Part shown: in pieces, positions 1 to 13,800 of the stretch
How the letters are laid out: each line of letters begins with the position of its first letter
Numbering within the stretch: position 1 is the first letter of the stretch
NCBI RefSeq assembly: GCF_000002995.4
Contig: NW_025062476.1
Span: 10,910,501-10,974,500 of the forward strand
From: Brugia malayi
Taxonomy: Eukaryota; Nematoda; Chromadorea; Rhabditida; Onchocercidae
Reading direction: 5' to 3'
DNA: 64,000 nt
Translations under genes and position numbers: made by a program
The notes under the pieces: generated by a model
Database searches by the model: none
What the model was told of the DNA's origin: nothing
What the model saw: the letters and a program-made list of their open reading frames with translations, nothing else

Positions 1-2979
1 TTTGTTGAAAAGTGAAAATTTCCATGTAAATATTTGTTTATCTGAAATATTCTCTCAGTACCAAAAAAAAAAGTTACTCATTCTTAAGTTAACTTATAAA
101 ATTACCTAATGATTTGATCTTGGCCATTTTTTTTTTTACTTTAAATAATTTATTCAATTATGTAATAAATGTATCACCAAAAGAAAAATTAAATTAAAAC
201 AAATTTACAAACAATATTATCGAATATATATTACCATTGTTTATTTTGCTTGCTGACAGAAATTATCTTACTGATTTTTTTAAAATTCAAAAAAATTATA
301 AGGAAAAATTAAAAAAAAATATTTTAAATAGGCGGAACAAATGAAATGCCAATGCCAATTAATGTCTTTTAATCAATTAATTAATTAATTGATTTAATTT
401 TGCCAACTTTATTAATTAATTCAATGGGAAGATGAAAAAAAAATAACACACATGAAGAGAATAAATGAAATTTATAAAATTTGAAATTTTTGAAAAAATT
501 TAATTTTAAAAAAGATCAGAAAGGATGAAGGATGTTATTAGAAGAAGAAGATAAAGTGAAGAGGGAGAGGGAAACAAAAAAAGATGGATAAGTGATTGAA
601 ATTTAAACAAATTACGAAGTTAGGCGAACAAAGCAAATTGAAAAAAAAAATTTTTCAGGCAGTTAATTAATTGATTGAAGTTCATTGTGAATAATTTTTC
701 TTTATACGATAACAAGATGAAAGAAAGGGAGAGAGAAGGAAAGAGAGGAAGAAAAAAGATGGAAGGATTTAAAAAGGAGTGGATTTGATTGACAATGCAT
801 CTGATATCACTTTATGGGAATTAAAAGAATTTACAAAATTAAATGATGTTGACAAATGCGCTCCCTAAAATGATTTACACACAATGACATAAAAATAAAA
901 AAAAAAAAAAAGGCTCAGAAGATGAAGGAAATCGATGACATCTATTAGAATAAATTTAAAAATGAATTTAATCAGTAAATAAATGATTGTTTACAATTTT
1001 TAATATTATTGTTATTATTATGTAATTCTTTTTTTCCTCATAAATCATCAAGTAATAATGTATTTCAACTAAATTTACTATGGTAAATGAATAATTATAT
1101 CTGATTTTGTAATTTAATTATTTATTTATTGATTAAATTCATCTGTAAATGAACAAATGGATAATTATGTTTAATGATAATTACTATTGCTATTACAATT
1201 TATTTTTTATTTAATCCTCAATTGATGATATTTTAAAATTTGAAAAAAAAAATGCAAACATTTTAATTGTTCACTTTTATTCATTTACTTGGTTGATTTT
1301 AAATTATTAATTAGTCTTATTGATAGATCAATTATTGATAGCGTAATTTTACTTACTAAATCAATAGCTTTGAATATATGCTTACTTCACTGACATTTGC
1401 GCATTACATTATAAAAGAAATAAATGCGATCAATCAGTCGAAAGATAATCAGTATTTCTCAGCGAGTTTATCAATTTTTTTTTTTTTTCAAAAGTTTTTA
1501 AACATTTGATGAATTAACATAATTTATTTATTTGTATTTATCATAACTTTATTTATCATAAATAATAATTTATCATTTAATTTGATCATTTTAAATTCAT
1601 TAATTAATAAAAAAAATGAATATTCCACTTTTTTTTTTTTTCATTTTCATTTATCAAATATCTAATAATGCATATAAGAAAGAAAAGTAATACATGAAAA
1701 ATTGACAGCAGTATTCCTATCTTAGTCAGAAATTAAAAATGTAAAAATAATCGATGACAAAATTTTTAAAATAAACGAATTTTGAAACAAATTGGTTTAG
1801 TGGAAATAATAAATACATTGATTTCTTTGCATTAGTAAAATAAATTCCTAAAATAATAGCAGTTGAAAAAAGAAAAAATTTTGTAACAAAAACCAATTTT
1901 TTTTTTATCAAGCATTAATTTTAACTTTAAAAGTAAACAAAAATAAAAGCAAAGTAAAAACAGAGGTAAACTACAAGCATTTCAGTTTTAATATTAATTA
2001 AAATTATTTTTGTTTGTTTGGCAGAAATTTATGAATGATAAAAAAGAAAAAGACTGCTTTGAATAATTATAGTTGTTTATAAACAAAGTATACTAAAATA
2101 AATTTGCATAATACAATTTAATTAAATATATATTTTTAACTAATAAAATATATTATTCTACCTTGTTCTGTGTTTTTTTCTTGTTCGAAAAGTTTTTTTT
2201 TTTAATTTAAAATTTATATATATTTCTTTTAATGATGTAAGAAAATGATGAAAAATATTCAATCATTTTTTTAGAATAAGAAAATGGAGAAAAGTAAGTA
2301 TATCATTAAAAAAGAACAATTAATGATAATTTCCAAAACTTTTCAAAAGAAATTATAAATTTGATTTTTTTAAATGATATCAAAATGTGCGTTTTTATCA
2401 AAATTCCAAGGTTAATGCAATAATTTTTTATTGATTATTTCTGAAATTAGTGACGTCACATGTGACAAATATATTTCGCATTTTCAATTTTTGTAAATTC
2501 GATAATTAGTAGAATATTTGAGTGAGCAAAACCTGAAATGAAGCTTAAAAATTATTTGAAAATCTTACAAATGAATATGAAATATGCAATCATATTTATT
2601 GGAATTTATAAATGATAATAATTTGTAAAATACATATCATAAATTAATTAATTTGACAGAACTTAATTTGATACTAATTTAAATGGAAGTAAGTCATTAC
2701 TGATGTGTATTTTGCTAATGATTTAATTAATTATCAAATTAATTAGTCTCCCTTACAAGCGTTTAGTTTCTTATCAAAAAACGAAAACTTCGTTTAACTA
2801 TAAAATTAGTACGTTGTGTTTAATTCGATAATTATTTAAATGTAATATTGATATCCCTTACAAAACTGATAAATGTTAAAAAAAATTTAATTTCAATTTC
2901 ACTTTTCAATCTTTTATTATTCGTACTATAATACCATTATCATTACTGCAGTGATAACGTTATTTTCACACTATCACTA

Positions 2980-3021
2980 TTACTGTTGCTACTACAATAA
3001 GAGAAGTTATTGCAACAGTAA
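2980..3021. repeat. Imperfect hairpin, 15 paired bases
   Basis: TTACTGTTG (2980-2988) pairs with CAACAGTAA (3013-3021); inside it CAATAA pairs with TTATTG around a GAGAAG loop, with a six-base bulge on one arm. Intergenic; function unknown. Confidence 0.6.
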
Positions 3022-6000
3022 CTAATATTAACTTATGGTAGTAATAACCTTATAATTATCACAATAATTGCTTATAAAGTTATTGCATAATTGTTATGAC
3101 TAATATTTATTGCAAATTGTACGAATTCTTTTAGGAAAACAATAAATTTGCAAGCGAAATGTGGCACATCACAGAGATGAAAGATCAAAAAAAAAAAAAA
3201 AAATGAACAAAATTTGAAAATAAACAAAAAAACCAAAAAAAAAAGTGCAAAGATGGAAGGTTACAGATAAGTATTATCATCAAAATAATCAGTTATCAAA
3301 TGTTTCATCAGTCTCTCTCAAAAAAAAAATCACTTTTTTTTCGCCATTTACAAAAAAAACATACAATAAAATGATTAATAATTTATTATTGAAAAGTTTT
3401 ATCTAAACATAACAACCAAAATGAATAATAATTCCTGCAAAAGATTTAAATTTTATAATTTAAATAACAAATTCATAATTACAAAAAATGAAAAAACAAA
3501 CATTTAGATGAAATAAAAAAAAAAAGATTCCAATAAGAAATAATACATTGTCATTATTATTTATAATATAGAGATATTTGATAAATGATAATTTTAGTGC
3601 ATCAAATATTTCCATTTCATATGAATAAAATTAAATTTGAACAAATTTAAAAGAAAAAAAATAATTCAAAATTTGAGTCAAATTTTTAAAACACTAATCA
3701 TTAAATTTTTTATTTTTATTTTTAGTAAAAAATTTTTCAATAAATAATTTACGGATGTATTTGAAGTTGATAAATTCAAAAAGTGCTATAAGTTCAACAA
3801 CACTCAGAAAAGATAAAATGGGGACATCACCTACAATGATCGTTAACCAATATTACCGTGGTCGATTTAATATAATTGAAATTTAATCGTTAAATTTTAA
3901 TCTAATTGTTCAAAAATTGTAAAAGATGTACACACATACACACATACATATTTGGGTATTTATATGGGAATATTAATAATCTGAAATTTTTAAATTATTT
4001 AAGAATTGAAAAATTCAATACTTATTTTGGTAGATGATTTGAATTATATAATTTACTATTAACAAACTTTTTTTTGCTTTTCTTATCAGTTCATTCAGTC
4101 TTTTTTTTTTTTTGGACTTCTTTCATCAATTAAAAATCAAATTTATTTATTTATAATTTGTAAATTAAAATTTCGAATTTTTTCTTTCCAAACATTAAAA
4201 GTTATAAACGAAAAAATTTTTTACCAAAAAAGAAAAATAATTTTTTTTTTTTTGCTCTAAATATTAGATTAATAATGGATTATTGAATTATAGGCTTTTT
4301 TTTTTGATTATCAAATGATAAACCTTATCAAAAATGTGAATTGAAAGAGAAGAGAAAGAGAAAGAAAGAAAGAAAGAAAGATGAGGTTTAGAAGGCATTA
4401 AAGGATAATTTCAATATCTTTTACTAATATATCACTGATCGCAAATCAAATTGTTATCTTCCACGTTATCAATTATTTGATGGAATTACTACATATATAA
4501 ATACATCAAGTAAACAGCAAGGAAGACAACAACAAATGATAATCCTTATCAGTACCGATTATCATTCTGCATCTTTAACTGATTACAATAATCGTTATCT
4601 TATTATCGATTATTATCGCTTATTAAAATTCTAATCAACATTATCTTATTTCTATAAATATTTATAATAAAGGAATTGTTTTAAGCATTTGGACATGAAT
4701 TACAATAAGTTAAAAATACTTTTTAAAATTTCACTTATTATTTCAAAAAAATTATTTTAACATTTTAAAAATTACACTAATAACATCTAAAGTATATTAA
4801 AATATTTAAATATACACATAAATAATATGTTAAAATATCAAATTTTTATCATAATGTAATTTGAACAAATATAGTAATTAAGAAATGAAATAAAATGTAA
4901 TCGATTAATTGATAAAAAATTTTTTCTTAGAATATTTTTTTCCATTTATGCTAAAAATTTCTCAGCGATATTAAATTTATGTTTAAATAATTTCTCAAAT
5001 TTTTTCAAATCTTGCAATTACCGTAAATTTCAATTATTTTGTGTTAAAGCAATATTTTGAAAAAGAAAAAGAAGGAAGTAGAAAGATATGAATAAATTGA
5101 ACAAGATGATATTTAAATGATTTTCAAAAATTAAATGGCAATTACATTTATCGAAATTGTTTCGATGAATTTCATTTTAATCTGATTGGATTAAAAAACG
5201 AAAAAGAAAACATTATTTCAAATTTAGTTGTAAAAAAAAAAAAAAAAAATCAAATGCAACAATAAGGCATAGATATTACAGCGTAACAAAAAATGTAATT
5301 TCAAGAAATATTTTCAATATTTTTTTTTCTTTTCTTTTTTTAATAAAAAAAAAAACAAAGTGAAAAAATTAATTAAAATAAATTCATTTTTTTTAAAATT
5401 CATTCATTTTCAGTATTTATTAATGAAAATTTCTTTCAAATTCTTTTTCTTCTTTTACACTCTAATTTTAATACTAAAAGCATAAAACGAAAAATTCACC
5501 GATAATTTCTATTTTTTGCTATCAGACAAGCAAAAAATGATTTAATTAGAAATTAAACATTTATAATGTACAAATTGGATATGTAATGAAAAGGATAAAA
5601 TTAAGAAAAAACATAAAAATTGTTTACTGAAAACTTTGTTTTTATTATGTCTTAACAAAGATGTCTTTTTTTTTTAGAAAAAAATGCAATATATTATAGT
5701 TTATGCTTAACAAGAAAGAAGAATTGGTCGAAAAAAGAGAAAGTAAACAAAATTTTATACCAAAAATAATAAAAAAAAAGTCAAAATTAAAGGTTAATAT
5801 TTAATTTGTAAATAATAATTTATTCATTTGATAAAAAAAAAAAATAATAATGAAAATAAATGGTACATATTGTGATAATCTCATATTTATTTCAAATTAG
5901 TAAATAATACTAATTTGTAAATGAAACTGTAAATTGATGAATTAAATAGAAATTAAATGTTAATTAAAAATTGTTAAGCATAATTAAATAAAAGTACATC

Positions 6001-8876
6001 ATTACTACGATAGTATTCTTACTACAATATTAAATTTACCCAAACAAAATGGCTAAGGAATTTTGCTAAGGGTAAACTTTTGTTGACAAGATTAAAACAT
6101 ACCATCAAGAATAAATAAAATGCCGACAGAGTGGATTAATTTTACAGTATGCAACTATAGCGAAAACGATAAGTAAACAAATGTTGTTTACCCATCAGTG
6201 ATAGAGTATCGAATATTTTAATGTGTATCGATAAATTAGGAGTGATTGAGGGAGAGAGAGAGAGGGAAAGAGGGGAAGAGAAAAGTGATGAAAGGAGAGG
6301 AAATGATTTAATTTTCAGTATTAAGAAAAGAAATGTTTGATAAGTTTAAAGTGATAAGTTTATTTTATCATTTATAACAAAAGTGAAATAATGAAATTAA
6401 TATATTCGTTAACTATTATCTTTTACATATATAAGCAAAATGTTCATAACTTGCTTCTTCTTCTTTTGAATTTCAAATAAATAATTTGTTGATGAAATAA
6501 TAATTATGCGACAAAAAAAATGTCACAAATGAAATAATTTTTATCTGATAGAAAAATAAAATTGTCATATTTTAAGTAGTTTATTAATAATTATAATTTT
6601 TTTTGCAAAAATTTTACTTTATAATTTCTAAGAAAAAAAAAATTGAAATATTATAATTGCGAATTTTTTTGTTATACGTACATACGCACTAGTATAATAT
6701 AAATTGAATGCAAAATTTCTGCAATTCTTTTGTGAAAAAAAAAAGTTGAAATATAAAAAATGAATCATTGTTATAAGCAACAAAATTGTTTATAATTTTC
6801 AGAATGAATAGATTTTTCAAAAGCAGAAAAACAATAAATAATATGTTTTGCTATGTAATAAAATAATAAAAACAATAATAAAATAAATAGTATGTTTGAA
6901 TGAAAAAAAAAGGAAATGATTCAGTAGCAAATATTTTGAAAATTCAGCGATAATTTTTTTTAGTTTCTGTTGAAAAAAAAACAAAACAAAATTAATATTT
7001 CTAAAATCAATACTTAATTAATAGTAACAGTAACAATAAGAATAATTATTATATTGTTTGTATAAGCTATGCTTTAAGCCAAATAATAATAATAAATAAT
7101 AAAAAGAAAATAAAATAATTTTATATCTCTAAAATCAATATTTTTCATAATTGGTAATAATAATAATAGTGCCAATAGTGATTGAAATTTTAGTAAATTT
7201 TAAATTCATATTTTAAAAGCACGGAGAATTGATAATCGATGAAGAATAGGGAAGATTAAACAATAATAAGAAAATGCAATAGTTTGCGTACATTTCATTT
7301 AGATGAAGTGTTAACGATATTCCAAAGGTCATTAATTAATTAATTGATTAATGGAAGATGACGATAGATAGATGCTATAACTATAATTGTAGTAAAAAGA
7401 GAATTGCATTTAGAGAAATAATTTTTAAAATAAAAAATTAAATGAATTATTTAAATATATCGGTGAATTAAAGATGTATTTTATATTTCAAATATGGGCA
7501 AAATCCAAATACATATTTATGTCAAAAGAATTGATGAAAATTTGACATCAAATGAAATTATCGATTTTGACGATCGTTTGCTTCCGTTTGGTATTAAAAA
7601 ATATAAACGAATACAATTTAACAATTTGTCGATGCAAAAAAAAAAAAAAAAAAAAAAATTTGTTGACGAAAATGTGAACTTTTATTTTCAAAAATACAAA
7701 TTTGACAAAAAAGAAGTCAATTAGCAATAATTGATTTTCTTCTTTTTTTAGGAAAAATCTTTTTATACGAAAAAATAAAACAAAAAATATGTATGAATCC
7801 AATTTATCGTTTATAAAATAGAAAAAGAGAAGAAAAGATGAGATTTGCAGTTAAGAGTTTTATTATTTTTAAAATAATTCTAATTTTAAAATATCTGTAT
7901 GAAGATATTTAATTCGTGTAGTCATATAATTTAAAAAAAAAAAATTTTTTTTTTTTTGCTTTAGAATTTTTATTTTTCTTTTGCAATCTCAATTAATTTT
8001 ATTTCATTGAAATTGCATTAAAATGAGAAAAAAAAATATTCAAATTTGCTAAATTTGAAATGGAATATTGGAAATATTTTTTTCAAATTGAAAAATCAAA
8101 TAACAAAAAAAAATATTAACATTAAAAAAAAAGCGGTGAAATAGAAATGAAAATGAAAGGAATGAAATTACTAAAATCTGTTTTACATTTTCCAAATTGG
8201 TTAAACTGAAAAACTGAGCGCTTTATGAAAACTGAATGTGAAAAATGAAAAGACGAAGAGAACATTAAAATTAAATTATAGGGTAACATTAAATTGACAA
8301 GTGATGAAAATCTTTCCATTTCCCATATTTTTGTGTAATTCGCACAAGGTAAAAATGTTTGAAAACTTGTAAATGTGTAATAAAACTTTGCGTAATTCAT
8401 ATTTTCGGCACAAAATTTGCAATTTAATAGAAATTTGAAATTCATACATTTGCTATATAATAGTAAAATTTAATTGCTTTCATTATTATTCAAATAATGG
8501 AATTAAAAAAAGAAAAAGTAAGTTTACATAGTAATAGAAACAATACTTACTACATTTTTTTGTGCTTAAATTAGTTTATACTATTAATTAGTACATTATC
8601 ATTTATAAGATTACTCAATAAATAACTTAAATCAACAATAAAATAAAAGTAAACGGTAAATTTTAGCAAAAAAAAAGAACCGAAAAAGGCAAATAATTGT
8701 GGTTTCAAAAAATTTAATTGATTTCAAAAAAAAAAAAAGCGGAATTTTAAAACAATAAAATGATTTTGTTTAATTCTTTCCTTCTTTTTTTCTTATTTTT
8801 TAAATGTTAATTTAAAAAAAAAAAAAAAAAAAGACGAAAATTTAAGATAGAATTAGGATGAAATGGGTGCAAACAG

Positions 8877-9584
8877 GTTATGGAGTGAGTTAAGAATCAT
8901 TTTAATTCAACCATTCGTACAAATAGGTAGATATCATTCAATTTTGATCTTTTATGTCCATCCAACCTTTTTAATGTTCATTTTAAACAAAATTTGATCT
9001 ATCTTCTTTCATATCTCTCTCTCTCTCTCTCTCTCTCTGTCCCTTTCTCTCTCTCTTACATACTCGATATATTATTGTATTATTTATATATTTAATTTTT
9101 AATGAAAATGACGGATATAAGAAAAATGCAATCAGGGAGTAATACTATTTCATATGGGAAAAACTAAATTCCATATTAAGTATTACAATTTGAAATATTT
9201 TTGAAAGTTAAAATTAGATAAAAATAAAATGAAATTGCACCTTATCATCACAAATTGATAAAATCACATATTCTATAAGTAATTAACCTTTATCCTTTAT
9301 CTTTATTCAACGACTATCTTTTATATTATTATTGCGATGGATTATTAAATATTGTTAATAATTTGGCGCAATTCTTACACAAAACTCAAATTTCGATTCA
9401 ATTTATCCAATTTAAATGATTGTTCTAACTAATTATAAATTTTTTTGCATATTTTATTAATTACTAAATCATTTAAAATATTACTGAAATTCATTAGATG
9501 AAAAAAAAAAGCCAATTCAGTGTTTGCCGATTGTAGCAATAATTAATATTCTGTTATGAAGTGAGTTAAGAATCATTTTAATTT
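8877..9584. repeat. Dispersed 32-bp direct repeat (two copies)
   Basis: GTTATGGAGTGAGTTAAGAA at 8877 and GTTATGAAGTGAGTTAAGAA at 9553 both continue TCATTTTAATT; 30 of the first 31 bases match. The coordinates span from the first copy to the end of the second. Confidence 0.85.
9018..9057. repeat. CT/GA microsatellites
   Basis: Pure (CT)n here; similar purine or pyrimidine tracts at 4350-4380, 6247-6300, 21526-21560, 32678-32735, 36186-36220, 41088-41153, 60795-60842 and 63720-63765. Most are intronic or intergenic. Confidence 0.9.
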
Positions 9585-9660
9585 TTCCGGAATTTTCCGG
9601 AAAATACTATTGAAAATGAAGCAATACTAGTGATGTTAGTTAAAAATGAATTAATTGCAC

Positions 9661-9740
9661 CTGCTACCACTTACTACCACTTGCTACCAATTGCTACCAC
9701 CTGCTACTACTTACTACCACTTGCTACCATTTGCTAGCAA
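9661..9740. repeat. Decamer tandem repeat (8 x 10 bp)
   Basis: Eight consecutive 10-bp units of the form (C/T)T(G/A)CTACCAC with one or two changes each. The array is exactly in register over 80 bp and richer in C than the flanks. Confidence 0.9.
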
Positions 9741-10578
9741 CCGTAGAATTGATTTTTTTAAAAAGTGCATCATTGCTTCAATCGAAAACAATGTTAGGAA
9801 TTACATTATGTGAAAAGAATTTAATTATTTTAATTACAGAAAAACATTTATTACTGAATTAAATTGAACTGAATTAAAAGATAATTTTAATCGCTTTTTT
9901 TTTTTCTTAAAACGATAAAAAAAAATCAAAGAGATAGAAAAAAAAACTTGCTAGAAGATAATTTTTATTCAATTAATTTTGTATTTAGAAAAATTTTACA
10001 TTCAAAACTTTTATCCTACAAAATCTTGCACCAAAAAAAAAAAAGATTAATTTGTAACTGTTTTTTTCTCAAAAAACGTTTCTTTTTTTAAGTTCCTTTT
10101 TTCTAGTTTTTAAATTTTATGCAAGGGGTGGGAAATTATTAATCTCCATTTCGATTTTTTTTTTCATTTAAAATTTCAATTTCTTTTTTCACAATCAAAG
10201 TTTTATACCACTCTCCCTAACCCTTCCTCCGGAAAAAAAAGAAAAATGTTGCTTTTAGCTTTTTGCTTATAAAATTTCAATTTTCATTTTTTTGTAACTT
10301 TCGAATTGTGCACAAAAAAAAAAAAAGGAAATTGTTAATAAAATTTTTAATTCTGCTGAATATATACATATATGATAATTATCAGCAAATTTATTCATTC
10401 ATTTATACTACTAGCAACATTCGGTATTCACATAGCAAATATTTCCATCAAAATTATTGATATGATAATTTAGCTACAGTTGAATGAAAATTAGAAGGTA
10501 AAAGCTGACAGAACTAAATTACAGAAAGCTAAAAGTATTTAGCAATTTAATGAATTTAATACAAAAATTAATTTATAA

Positions 10579-10812
10579 TTAATAAATTTTCCATTGGCTT
10601 AATTCATCAGCATTATAATAAGATTCAATGTATTGTTTTTCAGATGCATTCATTGTTGTGCTAGTAGTATCTTTTTTATCATTACTTTCTGTCACTGAAA
10701 TATATGAATTCGAAATTTTTCCTTTCTTTGTTGTTGTTTCATCTTTTGATTCCGTTTTATTGCTTACATTCGATTGAAGAAATTCTTCATTAATATTACC
10801 ATATTCTCCAAT
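10579..10812 (-). CDS. Unrecognised gene, exon 8 (terminal)
   Basis: Acceptor TTTGTATTTCAG, entry phase 0, 77 codons and TAA. Reads IGEYGNINEEFLQSNVSNKT, a Lys/Asp/Thr-rich middle, and ends ADELSQWKIY. Composition and the excellent acceptor support coding. Confidence 0.75.
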   Translation of the reverse strand: MGEYGNINEEFLQSNVSNKTESKDETTTKKGKISNSYISVTESNDKKDTTSTTMNASEKQYIESYYNADELSQWKIY

Positions 10813-13800
10813 CTGAAATACAAAAAGAAAATGCAAACTTATTTGCTTTCAATGATTTCTTTTTAAGCAGTCAAAAATGGCGTAAAATTATGAAAATTAT
10901 TATTGAAGTAAGAAATTGTTGACGAAATCAAAATAACTTTATGTATGTCAAATATTTTTTTTCTATTAAATCACTAGATAATTTATAAACTAAAAATTGT
11001 TTTATTTTAATATTTATTAGACAAATATAAAACCATTCGGTTTTATAACTCAAATAATAAATTATACTATCAATTTTAGTAATAAATTAATTCAATCTAA
11101 CAGTCAAATTTACATTGAAATGTTAAAAAGTCTTGTTTTTTTGTAAATTCTTTTTGTTTAATTTCTCATTTTTGTGGTGTGTTTCTATTTGCAATGTCAA
11201 AATAAGTAATTTTATATAAACTCATTTTCATAATAGATTAAAGATCATCCAAGTTATCGATCTGAGCTTTAATTAGACGCTTTATTTTAAGCAAATACCC
11301 TACATCCTAGGGAGATAAAATCATTGTTTGTGCTCAATTTTTGAATATGTCAAACCATCGGTTCGGTTTATCTTTAATTGATTAAACTAAATTTCAGCAA
11401 TCGACGCTACAAGCAACAATAGCAGTAATGGGGCGAAAAAAAAAATGATAGTTACGCTTGCAAATACGACAATTACGCTTAGGGCGCAAATTGATGAACT
11501 GTTGCTATAGTTTAGTATTACTTCATTCATTTCCTTCCTATATTATTATTCTATAAGCATGGTGTTGTGAAAGATTAAAGTTATTGCTCATTGTGGAGTT
11601 ACGATAACAACAACAGACAACAACAAACAACAACGACAAACAACAACAACAAACAGCAGCGACAAACAACAACAACAAACAGCAGCGACAAACAACAACA
11701 ACAAACAGCAGCGACAAACAACAACAACAAACAGCAGCGACAAACAACAACAACAAACAGCAGCAACAAACAGCAGCGACAAACAGCAGCGACAAACAGC
11801 AGCGACAAACAGCAGCGACAAACAGCAGCGACAAACAGCAGCAACAAACAGCAGCAGCAAACAGCAGCGACAAACAGCAGCGACAAACAGCAGCAACAAA
11901 CAGCAGCGACAAACAGCAGCGACAAACAGCAGCGACAAACAGCAGCAACAAACAGCAGCGACAAACAGCAGCGACAAACAGCAGCAACAAACAGCAGCGA
12001 CAAACAGCAGCGACAAACAGCAGCAACAAACAGCAGCGACAAACAGCAGCGACAAACAGCAGCAACAAACAGCAGCGACAAACAGCAGCGACAAACAGCA
12101 GCAACAAACAGCAGCGACAAACAGCAGCAACAAACAGCAGCGACAAACAACAATAAACAACAGCAACAAACAACAACAACAAACAGCAGCAACAAACAGC
12201 AGCGACAAACAGCAGCGACAAACAGCAGCGACAAACAGCAGCGACAAACAGCAGCGACAAACAGCAGCAACAAACAGCAGCGACAAACAACAACAACAAA
12301 CAGCAGCAACAAACAGCAGCGACAAACAGCAGCGACAAACAGCAGCAACAAACAGCAGCGACAAACAACAACAACAAACAGCAGCGACAAACAACAATAA
12401 ACAACAGCAACAAACAACAACAACAAACAGCAGCAACAAACAGCAGCGACAAACAGCAGCGACAAACAGCAGCGACAAACAGCAGCGACAAACAGCAGCA
12501 ACAAACAGCAGCGACAAACAGCAGCGACAAACAACAACAACAAACAACAACACCAGACAACAATAACAAACAACAACAACAAGAACACGTATTACTTTCT
12601 TCGATAGTAATATAAAATTAGCTAACGTTGAAAGCATATTCCGATTCAGTTGTTGTAATGTCGAAATTATACGATGTATATATTTCCGATGCATTACCAA
12701 ACGTAGTGTATTCGTCCTGAGAAGAAAATGGCTGCGGATTTTGAATTTTTTTATTTGCTTCCGCTATTTTATGTTCCGTTTGTTCGTTATCCGTTTTTGC
12801 TCCTTCAATTACTGAAAATTCCACTATCATTTTTTATTCTATGAATAACTTTATTAAGGGTTGACAAATAGAAATAAAAAGATTATTGAAAAAAAGAAAC
12901 AAAAACAAATAAAATATTATAATGTTAAAACAAACTTTGATAACATTCAATGAATTTAACAACAAAACAAAATAATATAATGATATAACTATGACAATTT
13001 GATTTTCTATATTGAAATTTTAATTTTATAAATCCCACAATAAATGAGGAATTTATTTTATAGATTTATTGATTTAAAATAAAAAAAGATTGCTTACCAT
13101 ATTTCTCAGTTATTGGCGAAGAAATATTATAATAATATTTTTGATTTTTAGCATTAATACAATTATACAAATTAGGTAAACCTATATAGGTACTCTCTGC
13201 CTAAATTAATTAAAGTTTTATGCAGCAAATTAGTAAGCGATTCATCAAAATGTATACAAATTTTACCAGTGACCACAATCAATACAATTGTAATTTTTAA
13301 TATTTAAATTTTGATTTAACAGAGATCTATTGATAAATTAGAAATGTATTTAATTAGTCATTAATAAATTTGAAAAAAGACTAATTAAATGGAGATAGAA
13401 AGAGCCATACTTGCTGATATTGCATCGTTTTTGAGATATTATCTGCCACATTGTCCATCTGAAAGTTCATAATATTTAAATTGTTCCATTTAAAAAACAA
13501 ACAAATCAGTTTATTTATACACCATACATAATTTTTATTCTTTATTTTTTTTCTTTTTTTTTTTCACTCATACTATTAGCAACGCTGATTAAAATGAAAT
13601 TAAAAATGAAAAATATTCAAAATTTAGTACAAAATAAGATTTGAAATTTAGCAAGAAAATTGAAATTAGACAATAGTATGAGGAATAATAATATTAACGG
13701 AACTCTATGGAATTTAATTTTATCTCATTTCCTTATTCCAGTAACTAAATAAAAAAAGATTTATGATGTCGTTGATTTGAAACAAATAGTTAAATTTTTT

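Larger units (their letters stand above)
1..10578. other. Intergenic, no supported gene
   Basis: AT-rich DNA with frequent stops in all frames, homopolymers of 8-24, GA/CT microsatellites, the decamer array, the 32-bp dispersed repeat and a hairpin at 2980. Two ORFs of 76 and 107 codons (7494-7724 plus; 8122-8445 minus) were seen but lack composition or splice support. Confidence 0.7.

Noticed and set aside
7494..7724. 76-codon plus-strand ORF
   Set aside because: Runs through a poly-A tract giving a Lys run, with no splice or neighbour support; probably chance.
8122..8445. 107-codon Phe-rich minus-strand ORF
   Set aside because: Composition matches AT-rich background (Phe, Asn, Ile, Ser) and there are no convincing splice sites or motifs.
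11538..12700. Large Cys/Leu-rich minus-strand ORFs (329-370 codons) and a 269-codon Gln/Thr-rich plus-strand ORF
   Set aside because: All are translations of the 13-bp minisatellite in different frames; they lie in an intron and have no independent support.
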